64,000 bases of DNA from Paenibacillus sp. NEAU-GSW1. GTDB lineage: Bacteria > Bacillota > Bacilli > Paenibacillales > Paenibacillaceae. Below the pieces are notes generated by a model. The model saw only the letters and a list, made by a program, of their open reading frames with translations. It ran no database searches and was not told where the DNA came from. A program made the position numbers and the translations under genes. This document shows positions 35,938 through 45,318 of the stretch, in pieces; position 1 is the stretch's first letter, and each line of letters starts with the position of its first letter. The DNA is taken from the NCBI RefSeq assembly GCF_009737085.1, contig NZ_WOVL01000014.1, forward strand, positions 1-64,000, read 5' to 3'.

Positions 35938-36528
35938 ATGGTCGATTATGACAAGGTAATGGATACCATTTTGAGCCGCTATGTTCACAACCGACTCATC
36001 CTCGGGATTGACGGGCTGAGTCGTTCTGGAAAGACTACATTTGTAGCGGAATTGATGAAAAGGTTGATTCAATACCAAAAACCTGTTTGCATCTTCCACA
36101 TTGATGACCACATTGTGGAACGCAAGAAAAGATACGACACTGAATATGAGCAATGGTACGAGTATTACAACCTTCAATGGGATGTTGGACTGTTGCGGAA
36201 ACAGTTATTTTCAAAGTTAAACCATGCAGAAGTCATAAGCCTTCCCTTCTACAACTCCGCTTTAGATAAGTTAGAAATAAAGACCGTTGCTATACCCGGT
36301 AACTGCATTCTGATTGTTGAAGGTGTGTTTCTTCAACGACCAGAGTGGCGGGATTTTTTTGACTTCATCGTGTATTTGGATTGCCCAAGAGATAAACGAT
36401 TCGAACGTGAATCTGCATCTGCAAAGGACAATATTGAAAAATTCAAGTCAAGGTATTGGAAAGCGGAAGACTTCTATTTGGATTCGGTAGCTCCGTTAGC
36501 CAACGCCGGTATGATTATTAGTTCCTGA
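35938..36528 (+). CDS. P-loop kinase of the uridine kinase type
   Basis: A 196-residue P-loop kinase-like protein with Walker A GIDGLSRSGKTT (24-35), a base/sugar-side motif IFHIDDHI, NLQWDVG, LPFYNS, the Walker B-like LIVEGVFLQRPEWRDFFD, and a lid region RDKRFERE. It resembles uridine kinase/phosphoribulokinase-like proteins, but the substrate is unknown. GGAGAGG precedes the ATG. The coding sequence is clearly AT-richer than its neighbours, with many AAA/GAA/TTT codons, suggesting recent acquisition. Confidence 0.8.
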   Translation: MVDYDKVMDTILSRYVHNRLILGIDGLSRSGKTTFVAELMKRLIQYQKPVCIFHIDDHIVERKKRYDTEYEQWYEYYNLQWDVGLLRKQLFSKLNHAEVISLPFYNSALDKLEIKTVAIPGNCILIVEGVFLQRPEWRDFFDFIVYLDCPRDKRFERESASAKDNIEKFKSRYWKAEDFYLDSVAPLANAGMIISS

Positions 36529-36639
36529 AGAATGTCTAAATGATCCAGCAATTGCGGTCAATAGCAACAATCTTTACGAAAAAAGCCTATAAGTAAATAG
36601 GGATTCCTGTGTCCGTTAGAATAAGGGGGATAATTCGAC

Positions 36640-37179
36640 ATGGAGTTTGAATTGGAAAAGCTGAAATATCCAATCGGTAAATTTGAGTCTCCTGATCAAA
36701 TTACGGCGGAGCAAAGAGTGCAATGGATTGCCCAAGTCGCCTCGCTCCCTCGTCGGTTGGCTGAAGCGGCAAACGGACTTTCGAACGAGCAGCTGGACAC
36801 GCCTTATCGGGAAGGCGGCTGGACAGTACGGCAGGTCGTACATCATGTGGCGGACAGCCATATGAACAGCGTGTTCCGGTTCAGGCTTGCGCTGACCGAA
36901 GATCATCCGACGATACGCCCTTATGACGAAGTGAGTTGGGCCGAGTTGTCGGATGCGAAAACGAGCGCAATTGGCAACTCGCTCTCGCTGCTGGCATCGC
37001 TGCATGAGAGATGGGTGGAGCTGCTCACGTCGATGACGGAAGAGCAGTACAGCCGTACCTTTTTCCATCCTGGCTCACAGCAGACAGTGCGCCTCGATAC
37101 AAATTTGGGACTCTACGCTTGGCACGGCAATCATCATCTGGCTCACGTCACGATGCTCAAAGAGCGAATGGGCTGGTAA
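36640..37179 (+). CDS. yfiT: YfiT-like DinB-superfamily metal-dependent hydrolase
   Basis: Helical bundle metalloprotein of 179 residues matching B. subtilis YfiT closely: KLKYPIGKFE, NEQLDTPYREGGWTVRQVVHH, ADSHMNSVFRFRLALTED, IRPYDEVSWAEL, and the C-terminal GLYAWHGNHHLAHV. His residues in VVHHVADSH and WHGNHHLAH should bind the metal. DinB-fold enzymes include bacillithiol S-transferases, so a thiol transfer role is possible, but YfiT was described only as a putative hydrolase. AAGGGGG lies upstream of the ATG. Confidence 0.9.
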   Translation: MEFELEKLKYPIGKFESPDQITAEQRVQWIAQVASLPRRLAEAANGLSNEQLDTPYREGGWTVRQVVHHVADSHMNSVFRFRLALTEDHPTIRPYDEVSWAELSDAKTSAIGNSLSLLASLHERWVELLTSMTEEQYSRTFFHPGSQQTVRLDTNLGLYAWHGNHHLAHVTMLKERMGW

Positions 37180-37185
37180 ATCGCA

Positions 37186-37248
37186 GTTGCACTAATGAAA
37201 AAAGGCTGTCCAGTGCTCTCGGGGACAGCCTTTTTTCATTAGTGCAAC
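37186..37248. terminator. Very long perfect inverted repeat (bidirectional terminator)
   Basis: Two 26-base arms (37186-37211 and 37223-37248) are perfectly complementary around an 11-base loop. The inner core AAAAAAGGCTGTCC / GGACAGCCTTTTTT is an ordinary terminator; the pairing continues for twelve more bases. It starts six bases after the yfiT stop. Confidence 0.8.
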
Positions 37249-37276
37249 ACGTAAATCACCGTCCAAACGGCCAATC

Positions 37277-37313
37277 TGAAGAAATAACGCTACGAGACAG
37301 CGTTATTTCTTCA
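37277..37313. terminator. Second hairpin between yfiT and rqcH
   Basis: Perfect 15-bp stem (TGAAGAAATAACGCT and its complement) with a 7-base loop. It lies just after the convergent rqcH gene and may be its terminator. Confidence 0.6.
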
Positions 37314-37349
37314 AGTATGGGCAGGCGATGAATAGATTGCTTTTGTCAC

Positions 37350-39104
37350 TTAGTTCACGCTTCGGGAAGGCAGCTGTTTCAGGCGGTCATCATCCGGTGT
37401 GATGAATAGTGTTTTTTGGTGGTCGTAGATGACGAACCCCGGTTTGGCGCCGCTTGGCTTGCGGACATGCCGGATATACGTATAGTCGACCGGAACGAGG
37501 CTTGACGATCTCGCCTGGCTGTAGTGCGCCGACAGCATCGCGGCTTCCTCCAGCGTCGCATCGCCGAAATCACCGCCTCGAATGACGACGTGGGAGCCGG
37601 GAATGTCTTTTGTATGCAGCCAAGTGTCCGAAGGCGCGGCAAGTCGGTTGGTCAAATATTCGTTTTGCGTATTGTTTTTGCCCACGTAAATTTGCACGCC
37701 TTCCGAGGACGTGTAGCAAAGCAGCGTCGGACGGGAAGCCTTCTTCCGTTTCGGTCCCCGTTTGGCGCGGTCGCGAAGATAGCCTTGCTCGACAAGCTCC
37801 TCGCGAATCTCCTCAATGTCTGACAGCGAAGCGTTGTCCAGCTGTTGAAGCAGCGACTCCAGGTAGCCGATCTCGGCTTCCGCAAGCTCCATCTGTTCGC
37901 CGACGATTGCGATACTGTTCTTATGCTTCGTGTACCGGCGGAAATAACGCTGCGCGTTATCGGACGGTGTGAGCTGCGGATCCAACTCGATCCGCACAGA
38001 CGCTTGCTCTTCGTCGTAGAAGTTAATGAGCTCGATCGATTTGTCGCCGCGCTCTATTTGATGCATATAAGCGGTCAACAGCTCGCCGAGTACGCGGAAT
38101 TTATCGGCGTCCTTCGCTTCTTCCAGCGTTTCTTGCAGCTTCTCGATTTTTTTCGCATTTTTTGATTTCTCGTTCTGTACAAAACGGATCAGATCGGCGG
38201 CCCGCTGCTTGACCGTATCCCGCTCGGCCTTGTCGCCGTAATAGGCTTCCAGACATTCGCTAATCGAATCGAAGCTCTCCGATTTTCCGTCAATATGCGT
38301 TAAATTCAAAACAGAGAAAAAGGGCTTGCCTTTCGCATCGGTGACGATGTTCGGCTCGAAGCTGCCGGAACGAACCTGCTCAGTAAAACGGTTAAAGCTG
38401 CTCCATAAGCTTCCGCCGTTCGAGTCGGCGCGGTGGACAATCTCTTTCGCAAGCAGCGGGCTTAAACCGCTGAACGCTTGAACAAGCCGCTGATGCGGCG
38501 CGGCTTCCTTGACGGTTCCTTCTTCGGATCCCTCACGGTCATTAGCGTTGTAAGCTTCCCAGAATGCCTCTTCCGATGCAATCTCAAGCGGGTCGCGCTT
38601 GCCCTGGTCAGGCGGCGCTGTGTATCGGCTTCCCGGCATAACAATTCGGTAGCTGCTTATTGCCGGCGTTACATGATGGATGCCGTCATGGATCGTGCCC
38701 GTCGACGAATCAAGCAAAATGATATTGCTGTGACGTCCCATAATTTCAATGACGATTGTCTTGGAAGACACATCGCCAAGCTCGTCCCGGTGGCGAACGT
38801 CAATGTGGATGATCCGCTCGCGGCCGACTTGACGGACTGCTTCAATGACCGCACCTTCGCAATGCTTCCGCATCAGCATGCAGAACATCGGCGCCTCCAG
38901 CGGATTCATGTACGAGGCGTTTGTCCAATGAACACGCGGATAGGTCGGGTTGGCGGAAAGCAGAAGCTTGCCTTGCGCGCCGGAGCCGCGGATGCTAAAA
39001 ACAAGATCATTGTCGGTAGGCTGGTGAATTTTATGAATGCGTGCGCCGACACAGCGCTCCAGTTCTTTTACAATTGCGTGTACTACAATACCGTCTAAAG
39101 CCAT
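37350..39104 (-). CDS. rqcH: Ribosome quality-control factor RqcH (NFACT/FbpA family)
   Basis: NFACT protein of 584 residues, homologue of B. subtilis RqcH (YloA) and Rqc2. It binds stalled 50S subunits and adds C-terminal alanine tails to nascent chains. Domains: NFACT-N (1-180, with ARIHKIHQPTDNDLVFSIR and APMFCMLMRKHCEG), a helical coiled-coil middle (about 290-420), and NFACT-R with YVGKNNTQNEYLT, THTKD-like WLHTKDIPGSHVVIR and VDYTYIRHVRKP. The conserved Asp-Arg pair of NFACT-N appears as Glu96-Arg97 (GRERI). It is divergent to the Ca2+ ATPase, as in yloA-yloB. AAGGAG is twelve bases before the ATG. Confidence 0.94.
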   Translation of the reverse strand: MALDGIVVHAIVKELERCVGARIHKIHQPTDNDLVFSIRGSGAQGKLLLSANPTYPRVHWTNASYMNPLEAPMFCMLMRKHCEGAVIEAVRQVGRERIIHIDVRHRDELGDVSSKTIVIEIMGRHSNIILLDSSTGTIHDGIHHVTPAISSYRIVMPGSRYTAPPDQGKRDPLEIASEEAFWEAYNANDREGSEEGTVKEAAPHQRLVQAFSGLSPLLAKEIVHRADSNGGSLWSSFNRFTEQVRSGSFEPNIVTDAKGKPFFSVLNLTHIDGKSESFDSISECLEAYYGDKAERDTVKQRAADLIRFVQNEKSKNAKKIEKLQETLEEAKDADKFRVLGELLTAYMHQIERGDKSIELINFYDEEQASVRIELDPQLTPSDNAQRYFRRYTKHKNSIAIVGEQMELAEAEIGYLESLLQQLDNASLSDIEEIREELVEQGYLRDRAKRGPKRKKASRPTLLCYTSSEGVQIYVGKNNTQNEYLTNRLAAPSDTWLHTKDIPGSHVVIRGGDFGDATLEEAAMLSAHYSQARSSSLVPVDYTYIRHVRKPSGAKPGFVIYDHQKTLFITPDDDRLKQLPSRSVN

Positions 39105-39116
39105 TGGTTATGTAAA

Positions 39117-39158
39117 CTCCTTACATCAAGGTTTTAAGAGAAGCTCAATATCACTCAC
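39117..39158 (-). promoter_or_regulatory. Leader motif copy B upstream of rqcH
   Basis: On the minus strand this reads like the motif at 492-534 at most positions, including the TGAGTGA start and the TGATGTAAGGAG end. The first hairpin is weaker (TTGAG/CTTAA), and CCTTGATGTAAGG pairs the ribosome-binding site of rqcH with CCTT. Confidence 0.45.
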
Positions 39159-39318
39159 GATCAAAAGTTTGCTGCATATCAAAACAGGTTCCCCCTCCTA
39201 TCATGCCATAGTTGCGCCAAAAACTTAAGTCCTGTTGGGATATTTCACGGGCTGTCCGAATACATTTAGGCTTGAGAGGCTGTCCGAGGGCGCTCGGCAA
39301 TAACGGGAGGGAGTCAGG

Positions 39319-42111
39319 ATGGAACAAAAGAAATGGCATCAATTAGGGAAGAGCGAGCTTGCGGAAACGCTGGGCAGCTCGCCCGAGCAGGGATTGTCTG
39401 CGGCGGAAGCGGCGGATCGGCTTGCCAACCACGGGAGGAATGAGCTCGCCGAAGGCAAGCGGGTATCGCCGATCATTCTATTTTTAAACCAATTCAAAGA
39501 TTTCATGGTGCTGGTGCTGATGGGAGCTACCCTCATATCGGGGTTGCTGGGCGAATACTTGGATGCCATTACGATTGTAGCGATCATCGTCATTAATGCG
39601 GTGCTCGGGTTCGTTCAAGAGTTTCGCGCCGAGAAATCGCTCCATGCGCTGAAAGAGTTGTCTGCTCCTCTCGCAAAGGTGCTGCGCGGAGGAGAGCTGC
39701 TGTCGATTGCGGCCAAGGATCTCGTTGCCGGCGACGTCATTTTGCTGGAAAGCGGCGACCGGATTCCGGCCGATATTCGGCTCTTGGAAGCGAATAGCTG
39801 CTATATTGAAGAATCGGCGCTGACGGGAGAATCGGTTCCGGTCGGGAAGCACGCGGCGGTTATTAACGACGAAGAGCTTCCGCTTGGCGACCAGCGAAAT
39901 CTCGGGTTCATGGGCACAATGGTGACGCGCGGGACGGCGAAAGGGATTGTCGTACGGACGGGCATGAATACGGAAATGGGCAAAATTGCAGGACTCATCC
40001 AACAGACGGAGACGATGGAAACGCCGCTTCAGCACCGTCTGGAGCAGCTGGGAAAAATCCTCATAGCCGTAGCCGTCGGTTTGACGATCATGGTTGTCGT
40101 TGCAGGCATTTTGCACGGCCAGCCAGCTTACGGCATGTTCCTCGCGGGAGTCAGCCTTGCGGTTGCAGCAATTCCGGAAGGCTTGCCGGCTATCGTTACG
40201 ATTGCGCTCGCACTTGGCGTCCAGCGGATGATCAAGCGAAAAGCGATCGTGCGCAAGCTGCCTTCGGTTGAGACGTTAGGCTGCGCATCGGTCATTTGCT
40301 CGGATAAGACAGGCACGCTGACCCAAAACAAAATGACCGTCACCCACATTTGGATGGGCGGACGGAACTTGAATGTTACGGGTGAAGGGTATGACATCTC
40401 GGGCGGCATTTTTGAAGGCGGCGCGCCTGTTGACATTAAACATGATACATCGTTAAGGCGGTTGCTGCACATTTCCGCGCTTTGCAACAATGCGGTGCTG
40501 TCGCGAGAGGAAATCGAAGAGGATTCGGGCGGCAAACGAAAAAACCGCAAAGAGCCTAAAGAGGAATGGGTACTCAAGGGCGATCCTACAGAGGGCGCGC
40601 TCGCGGTGCTCTCCGCTAAGCTGGGCCAAGCGGCGAAGTCGCTGGAAGGCCTCTATAAGCGGGAAAGAGAGTTTCCTTTCGATTCGGAGCGTAAAAGAAT
40701 GTCGGTCATCGTCTCGCATCAAGGCGGCAGGCTTATTTATACGAAGGGCGCCTCCGACGTGCTGATGGATCATTGCAGCTACGTGCTGTGGGACGGCAAA
40801 GTAGTGCCGTTCACGGCGACGCTGAAGCGCAAATGCGCCGAAGCGGCGGAAGAGATGGCGCAATCCGCGCTTCGCGTGCTCGGCCTTGCATACCGAGATT
40901 TGCGGAGCGGCGATGCTTGCGAAAGCGAATCCGATGCGGAAAATCAACTCATTTTCGTCGGTTTGACGGGCATGATCGATCCTCCGCGCAAGGAAGCGCG
41001 CGACGCGATCGCAACCTGCCGCCGCGCCGGCATTAAGACGGTAATGATTACCGGCGACCATCAACTGACCGCCGAAGCAATTGCAGGACAGCTTGGCATT
41101 ATGCCGCGAGGCGGCATCGCGCTGACCGGGCGGCAGCTCGAGGCAATGACCGATGATCAATTGGACCGCCAGGTCGACAATGTTTATGTTTACGCGCGAG
41201 TATCGCCAGAGCACAAGCTGCGTATCGTCAAGTCGCTGCAGCGGCAAGGCCACGTCGTTGCAATGACTGGAGACGGCGTCAATGACGCTCCGGCAATTAA
41301 AGCGGCCGATATCGGCATTGCGATGGGCATTACCGGCACCGACGTGTCGAAAGAAGCCTCGGCGCTCGTGCTGAGCGACGACAATTTCTCGACCATCGTC
41401 TCGGCGATTGAGGAAGGGCGCAGCATCTACGAAAATATTCGCAAATTCATCCGGTATTTGCTCGCTTCGAACGTCGGCGAAATTTTAACGATGTTCCTTG
41501 CGATGATGGCAGGTTTGCCGCTGCCGCTCGTGCCGATTCAAATTTTATGGGTCAACCTCGTGACCGACGGCTTGCCGGCGATGGCGCTTGGCGTTGACCA
41601 GGCCGAAAAGGACTTGATGCAGCAAAAGCCCCGTTCGGCCAGGGAGAGCATTTTCGCAAGAAGGCTTGGCTGGAAAATCATTAGCCGCGGCCTGCTGATC
41701 GGCATTTGCACGCTAGGCGCATTCTGGATTACGCTGCACGAAGCTCCGGACAGCGCGCAGCAATTGGTGAAGGCGCAGACGGTCGCATTCGCGACGCTCG
41801 TGCTTGCGCAGCTGATCCATGTGTTCGACTGCCGCAGCTCGCGCTCCATCTTCCACCGCAATCCGCTGCAAAACAAATATCTCGTGCTTGCGGTGCTGTC
41901 CTCGCTCGTACTCATGCTGGGGGTTGTCTATATCGAAGCGCTGCAGCCGATTTTCAAAACTGTACCGCTCGGCTTCCGCGAATGGTGCCTGGTGTTCGTC
42001 GCTGCAGGAATTCCGACGTTCTTGATGGGTATTGGCAGCGTGCTCGGCACAAGCAAGCCGAAGAACAAGGGAGCAAAGATGTCGCTTAAACCGAATTCTC
42101 CGCTCCGATAA
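39319..42111 (+). CDS. yloB: Calcium-transporting P-type ATPase (YloB-like)
   Basis: P2A-type Ca2+ ATPase of 930 residues. It has the N-terminal cation ATPase domain, the actuator motif LTGESVPVG, the membrane ion site [11 protein letters not shown], the phosphorylation site [14 protein letters not shown], the nucleotide-domain KGASDVLMD and the hinge [17 protein letters not shown], followed by the C-terminal membrane half with [13 protein letters not shown]. About ten spans. It should export Ca2+; in B. subtilis YloB contributes to spore germination and calcium handling. GGGAGGGAG lies before the ATG. It faces away from rqcH with about 210 bases in between. Confidence 0.94.
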   Translation: MEQKKWHQLGKSELAETLGSSPEQGLSAAEAADRLANHGRNELAEGKRVSPIILFLNQFKDFMVLVLMGATLISGLLGEYLDAITIVAIIVINAVLGFVQEFRAEKSLHALKELSAPLAKVLRGGELLSIAAKDLVAGDVILLESGDRIPADIRLLEANSCYIEESALTGESVPVGKHAAVINDEELPLGDQRNLGFMGTMVTRGTAKGIVVRTGMNTEMGKIAGLIQQTETMETPLQHRLEQLGKILIAVAVGLTIMVVVAGILHGQPAYGMFLAGVSLAVAAIPEGLPAIVTIALALGVQRMIKRKAIVRKLPSVETLGCASVICSDKTGTLTQNKMTVTHIWMGGRNLNVTGEGYDISGGIFEGGAPVDIKHDTSLRRLLHISALCNNAVLSREEIEEDSGGKRKNRKEPKEEWVLKGDPTEGALAVLSAKLGQAAKSLEGLYKREREFPFDSERKRMSVIVSHQGGRLIYTKGASDVLMDHCSYVLWDGKVVPFTATLKRKCAEAAEEMAQSALRVLGLAYRDLRSGDACESESDAENQLIFVGLTGMIDPPRKEARDAIATCRRAGIKTVMITGDHQLTAEAIAGQLGIMPRGGIALTGRQLEAMTDDQLDRQVDNVYVYARVSPEHKLRIVKSLQRQGHVVAMTGDGVNDAPAIKAADIGIAMGITGTDVSKEASALVLSDDNFSTIVSAIEEGRSIYENIRKFIRYLLASNVGEILTMFLAMMAGLPLPLVPIQILWVNLVTDGLPAMALGVDQAEKDLMQQKPRSARESIFARRLGWKIISRGLLIGICTLGAFWITLHEAPDSAQQLVKAQTVAFATLVLAQLIHVFDCRSSRSIFHRNPLQNKYLVLAVLSSLVLMLGVVYIEALQPIFKTVPLGFREWCLVFVAAGIPTFLMGIGSVLGTSKPKNKGAKMSLKPNSPLR

Positions 42112-42204
42112 TCAAACAAATACAAATGATGATGTAAATTGTGAATAGCGTTTCTCCCTGCTTTGCGGTATGCTAATAGGAAAAAATGATAGCTTTCCAC
42201 AAGC

Positions 42205-42303
42205 AGAAACAGCTTCGCCGTCTATTGGCGGCGGAGCTAAGTTTCGCGCTGAAATATAAGCGAAGTATCATGCTGAAACTTATACTTTCTTATATTTCAA
42301 TGA
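42205..42303 (+). repeat. Dispersed ~98-base two-hairpin element, copy A (before dapF)
   Basis: The first part holds GCAGAAACAGC, GCCGTCTATTGGCGGC and TTTCGCGC; the second forms a hairpin of GAAATATAAG..AAGTAT with ATACTT..CTTATATTTC. A clearly related sequence lies at 49156-49255, also just before a gene. It ends about ten bases before the dapF ribosome-binding site. The two copies differ at many positions but keep the pairing. Confidence 0.75.
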
Positions 42304-42332
42304 AAGCCGCAATTAAGGGAGTGCAATTTCAT

Positions 42333-43163
42333 ATGAAATTTACTAAAATGCATGGCCTGGGTAATGATTTTATCGTAGTTGCCGGTGAACAGCAGCTTCC
42401 GGAAAATGTCGATCAGCTTGCAATCGACCTGTGCAACCGGTTTTTCGGCATCGGCGCAGACGGCCTCGTATATATTTTGCCATCGGAAATCGCTGATTTC
42501 AAAATGCGCATTATTAACTCCGACGGTTCGGAGGCCGAACAATGCGGCAACGCGATCCGTTGCGTCGCGAAATACGTGTTTGACAACGGCATGACCGATA
42601 AAGAAGAAATTACGATCGAAACGATCGGCGCGGGCGCGCAAAAGGTGCAGCTGACCGTTGAAGGCGGTAAAGTGAAAACCGTCCGCGTCGACATGGGCCA
42701 GCCGATTCTGAACGGCCTTCAAGTGCCGACAACGATCGACGCTGAGCAAGTGGTCGAGCATCCGATTACGGTTGACGGACGCGAGTTCCGTTTCACGGCT
42801 GTGTCGATGGGCAACCCGCATTGCGTCATTTACGTCGACGATGCTGTAAACTTTGATCTTGCAGCTTGGGGACCAAAGCTTGAAACGCATCCGCTTTTCC
42901 CTCGTAAAATCAATGTCGAGTTCGTAACGGTCAACTCCCGCGCGCACACCGACATGCGCGTTTGGGAGCGCGGCGCAGGCCCGACGCTTGCTTGCGGCAC
43001 AGGCGCTTGCGCAACGGTCGTTTCTTCCGTTCTTAACGGCTTGACTGACCGTACGGCTACGGTATCGCTCAAAGGCGGAGACCTTCTGATCGAGTGGAAT
43101 GAAGCCGATAACCATGTCTATATGACAGGGCCTGCTGCGGAAGTATTCCGCGGCTCGCTGTAA
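42333..43163 (+). CDS. dapF: Diaminopimelate epimerase
   Basis: Converts LL- to meso-diaminopimelate for lysine and peptidoglycan synthesis, without cofactor. The 276-residue protein starts KFTKMHGLGNDFIVV. The two active-site cysteines are in AEQCGNAIRCVAKYV (the second Cys context GNAIRC is canonical) and ACGTGACATVV. RDAxxGNPH-like VSMGNPHCVIYV lies between. The ATG at 42333 follows AAGGGAG by about ten bases; upstream in-frame codons run through the repeat at 42205-42303 and are not coding. The homocysteine methyltransferase gene follows after 13 bases. Confidence 0.95.
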   Translation: MKFTKMHGLGNDFIVVAGEQQLPENVDQLAIDLCNRFFGIGADGLVYILPSEIADFKMRIINSDGSEAEQCGNAIRCVAKYVFDNGMTDKEEITIETIGAGAQKVQLTVEGGKVKTVRVDMGQPILNGLQVPTTIDAEQVVEHPITVDGREFRFTAVSMGNPHCVIYVDDAVNFDLAAWGPKLETHPLFPRKINVEFVTVNSRAHTDMRVWERGAGPTLACGTGACATVVSSVLNGLTDRTATVSLKGGDLLIEWNEADNHVYMTGPAAEVFRGSL

Positions 43164-43176
43164 GGCGGCAGCGGCT

Positions 43177-45111
43177 ATGAGCAATGCGACGGAAAAGCTT
43201 AGCTTAAAAGAAGCGCTTGGCCAGCGCATATTGACCGGAGACGGCGCGATGGGAACCTATCTGTATCAGATGGGGTTCCCTGTCGGCGTTTCTTACGAAG
43301 AATTTAACTTGCTTCGCCCGGATGTTATCGAAAATGTACATCGCCGTTATTATGAAGCGGGAGCGCGTGTCATCGAAACGAACACATTCTCGGCGAACCT
43401 TGAGAAGCTTGCGATTTATGGACTGGATGCGGAAATGGAAGCGATCAACCGCGCAGGCGTTAGAATCGCAAGAGCAGCCGCCGGCTCTGATGCTTATGTT
43501 GTCGGGGCTGTCGGTTCGATCCGGGCGGGAAAACTGAAAAATATTCGTACGGCGAAAGTAAGCGAAGCTTATGAGCGTCAGATGGAAGCGATGTTAAGCG
43601 AAGGCGTAGACGGCTTGCTGCTTGAAACGTTTTACGATTTCGATGAAATGATGCTTGCCTTGCGCATCGCGCGCAAGCTGACGCCTGACGTGCCCGTCAT
43701 CTGCCAATTCGCTGCGGAAGACGTTGGCCGCACGCAGGACGGCACCGCATTGAAAGACGCGTTCGACCAGCTTCAGCTTGTCGGAGCGGATGTTGTCGGC
43801 TTCAACTGCCGAAGCGGCCCTAACGGCATTTTACGTGCGATTGACGCGATAGACGGTCCGGTAGCATTGCCGCTTTCGGTATTCCCGAATGCCGGCATCC
43901 CGGATTATGTGGACGGCAAATATTCGTACTCGGCAGGCCCGGACTATTTCGCTGAAACCGCGCGGCGGTTCGCTGACCGCGGAGCGCGCATTATCGGCGG
44001 CTGCTGCGGAACGACGCCTGAGCATGTAAAGGCGATGGCCGAGGCGCTGAAGGATTACGTACCGGCTGTGCAGAATGGCCAAGCAGTTGCAGTAGCAGCG
44101 TCTGCTGCGCCGAAATCGGAGACGATTACAGTCGCAGGGAAGCCGGAAGTGGCTGTTGTATCAACCGTTGCAGACAGAGGCGCAAACGACGCTGCAAACG
44201 GACAGCCGGTTGATCCGAATATTGTCGATTTGGTTAAACAGCGCCATACCGTTATCGTTGAGCTTGACCCGCCGCGCGATCTCGATATCCGCAAGTTTAT
44301 GGACGGCGCTGCCGCGCTGAAGGCTTGCGGTGCAGACGCGATTACGATGGCCGACAACTCGCTGGCCGTAACGCGGATGAGCAACCTGGCGCTTGGCGCC
44401 CTTGTGCAGGAAAAAATCGGACTTCGTCCGCTTGTGCACATCGCCTGCCGCGACCGCAATTTGATCGGTACGCAATCGCATATGATGGGACTCGATGCGC
44501 TCGGCATTGATCACGTTCTTGCCGTAACGGGCGACCCGGCTCGTTTCGGAGATCTGCCGGATTCCAGCTCCGTTTACGATCTGACTTCGTTTGAGATGAT
44601 CAAAATGATCAAGCAATTGAACGAAGGCATTGCTTTCTCCGGCAAGCCGCTGAAGCAGAAAGCGAAGTTCGTTGTTGGCGCGGCATTCAACCCGAACGTT
44701 AAGCATTTGGATAAAGCTGTACAACGGCTGGAGCGCAAAATCAAGTCGGGCGCCGACTACATTATGACTCAGCCGGTGTACGATCCCGCTTTGATCGAGC
44801 AAATTGCGGTAGCGACGAAGCATTTGGACGTGCCGGTATTTATCGGCATTATGCCCCTTGCAAGCGGTCGTAACGCGGAATATTTGCATAACGAGGTTCC
44901 GGGCATCCAGCTTTCCGATTCCGTTCGCCAGCGTATGGCGGGACTTGAAGGCGAAGCGGGCAGAGCGGAAGGCGTCCGTATTTCCCAAGAGCTGCTCGAC
45001 GTGGCGATTAAGCATTTCAAAGGCATTTATTTCATGACGCCGTTTATGTTCTATGATATGGCGGTTCAACTGACCGAGTATGTATGGGCAAAAACAGGAG
45101 TTGGCAAATAA
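43177..45111 (+). CDS. yitJ: Bifunctional homocysteine S-methyltransferase / 5,10-methylenetetrahydrofolate reductase
   Basis: A 644-residue fusion like B. subtilis YitJ. Residues 1-300 are a homocysteine methyltransferase barrel with GDGAMGTYLYQMG and the zinc cysteines in FNCRSGPNG and GGCCGTTPEH. After an Ala-rich linker, residues about 345-640 are a MetF-like FAD barrel with VIVELDPPRDLDIRKF, ADNSLAVTRMSN, HIACRDRNLIGTQSHMMG and ADYIMTQPVYDP. It makes methyl-THF and methionine. In B. subtilis yitJ has a SAM riboswitch; here the 13-base gap after dapF leaves no room for one. Confidence 0.93.
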   Translation: MSNATEKLSLKEALGQRILTGDGAMGTYLYQMGFPVGVSYEEFNLLRPDVIENVHRRYYEAGARVIETNTFSANLEKLAIYGLDAEMEAINRAGVRIARAAAGSDAYVVGAVGSIRAGKLKNIRTAKVSEAYERQMEAMLSEGVDGLLLETFYDFDEMMLALRIARKLTPDVPVICQFAAEDVGRTQDGTALKDAFDQLQLVGADVVGFNCRSGPNGILRAIDAIDGPVALPLSVFPNAGIPDYVDGKYSYSAGPDYFAETARRFADRGARIIGGCCGTTPEHVKAMAEALKDYVPAVQNGQAVAVAASAAPKSETITVAGKPEVAVVSTVADRGANDAANGQPVDPNIVDLVKQRHTVIVELDPPRDLDIRKFMDGAAALKACGADAITMADNSLAVTRMSNLALGALVQEKIGLRPLVHIACRDRNLIGTQSHMMGLDALGIDHVLAVTGDPARFGDLPDSSSVYDLTSFEMIKMIKQLNEGIAFSGKPLKQKAKFVVGAAFNPNVKHLDKAVQRLERKIKSGADYIMTQPVYDPALIEQIAVATKHLDVPVFIGIMPLASGRNAEYLHNEVPGIQLSDSVRQRMAGLEGEAGRAEGVRISQELLDVAIKHFKGIYFMTPFMFYDMAVQLTEYVWAKTGVGK

Positions 45112-45120
45112 CGGCTCACT

Positions 45121-45190
45121 AGAGCTGCGAGCGGGAGAAAATAGCCATTTTTCGCGGGTTTGCGCTTTTTCTCTTGTTCGCAGCTCTAAA
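45121..45190 (+). terminator. Long imperfect inverted repeat after yitJ (probable terminator)
   Basis: Arms AGAGCTGCGA..GGGAGAAAA and TTTTTCTC..TCGCAGCTCT enclose about 24 bases; the stem carries a small internal loop. It starts nine bases after the yitJ stop. Confidence 0.5.
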
Positions 45191-45291
45191 ATCAATTAAA
45201 ATAGTTACCAATGGACGGCTGTCGGCTGCGCTTTTGGGAACAAATGCCGCTTTTAGCCGCGGTTCGGATTCGGCATGCGCGGCTAGCGTTG

Positions 45292-45318
45292 CCGGGAGCG
45301 TATGCTCCGGACTTTTTT
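45292..45318 (+). terminator. Intrinsic terminator-like hairpin upstream of remA
   Basis: CCGGGAGC / GCTCCGG with one bulged G, a 4-base loop and a TTTTTT tail. No gene is evident between yitJ and this site, so what it ends is unclear. The remaining 330-base gap (45112-45441) shows no credible ORF; the Bacillus gene yloC expected near here is absent. Confidence 0.5.

Noticed and set aside
43100..43180. A SAM riboswitch before the yitJ homologue
   Set aside because: The gap to dapF is 13 bases, too short, and no S-box sequence is seen upstream of dapF.
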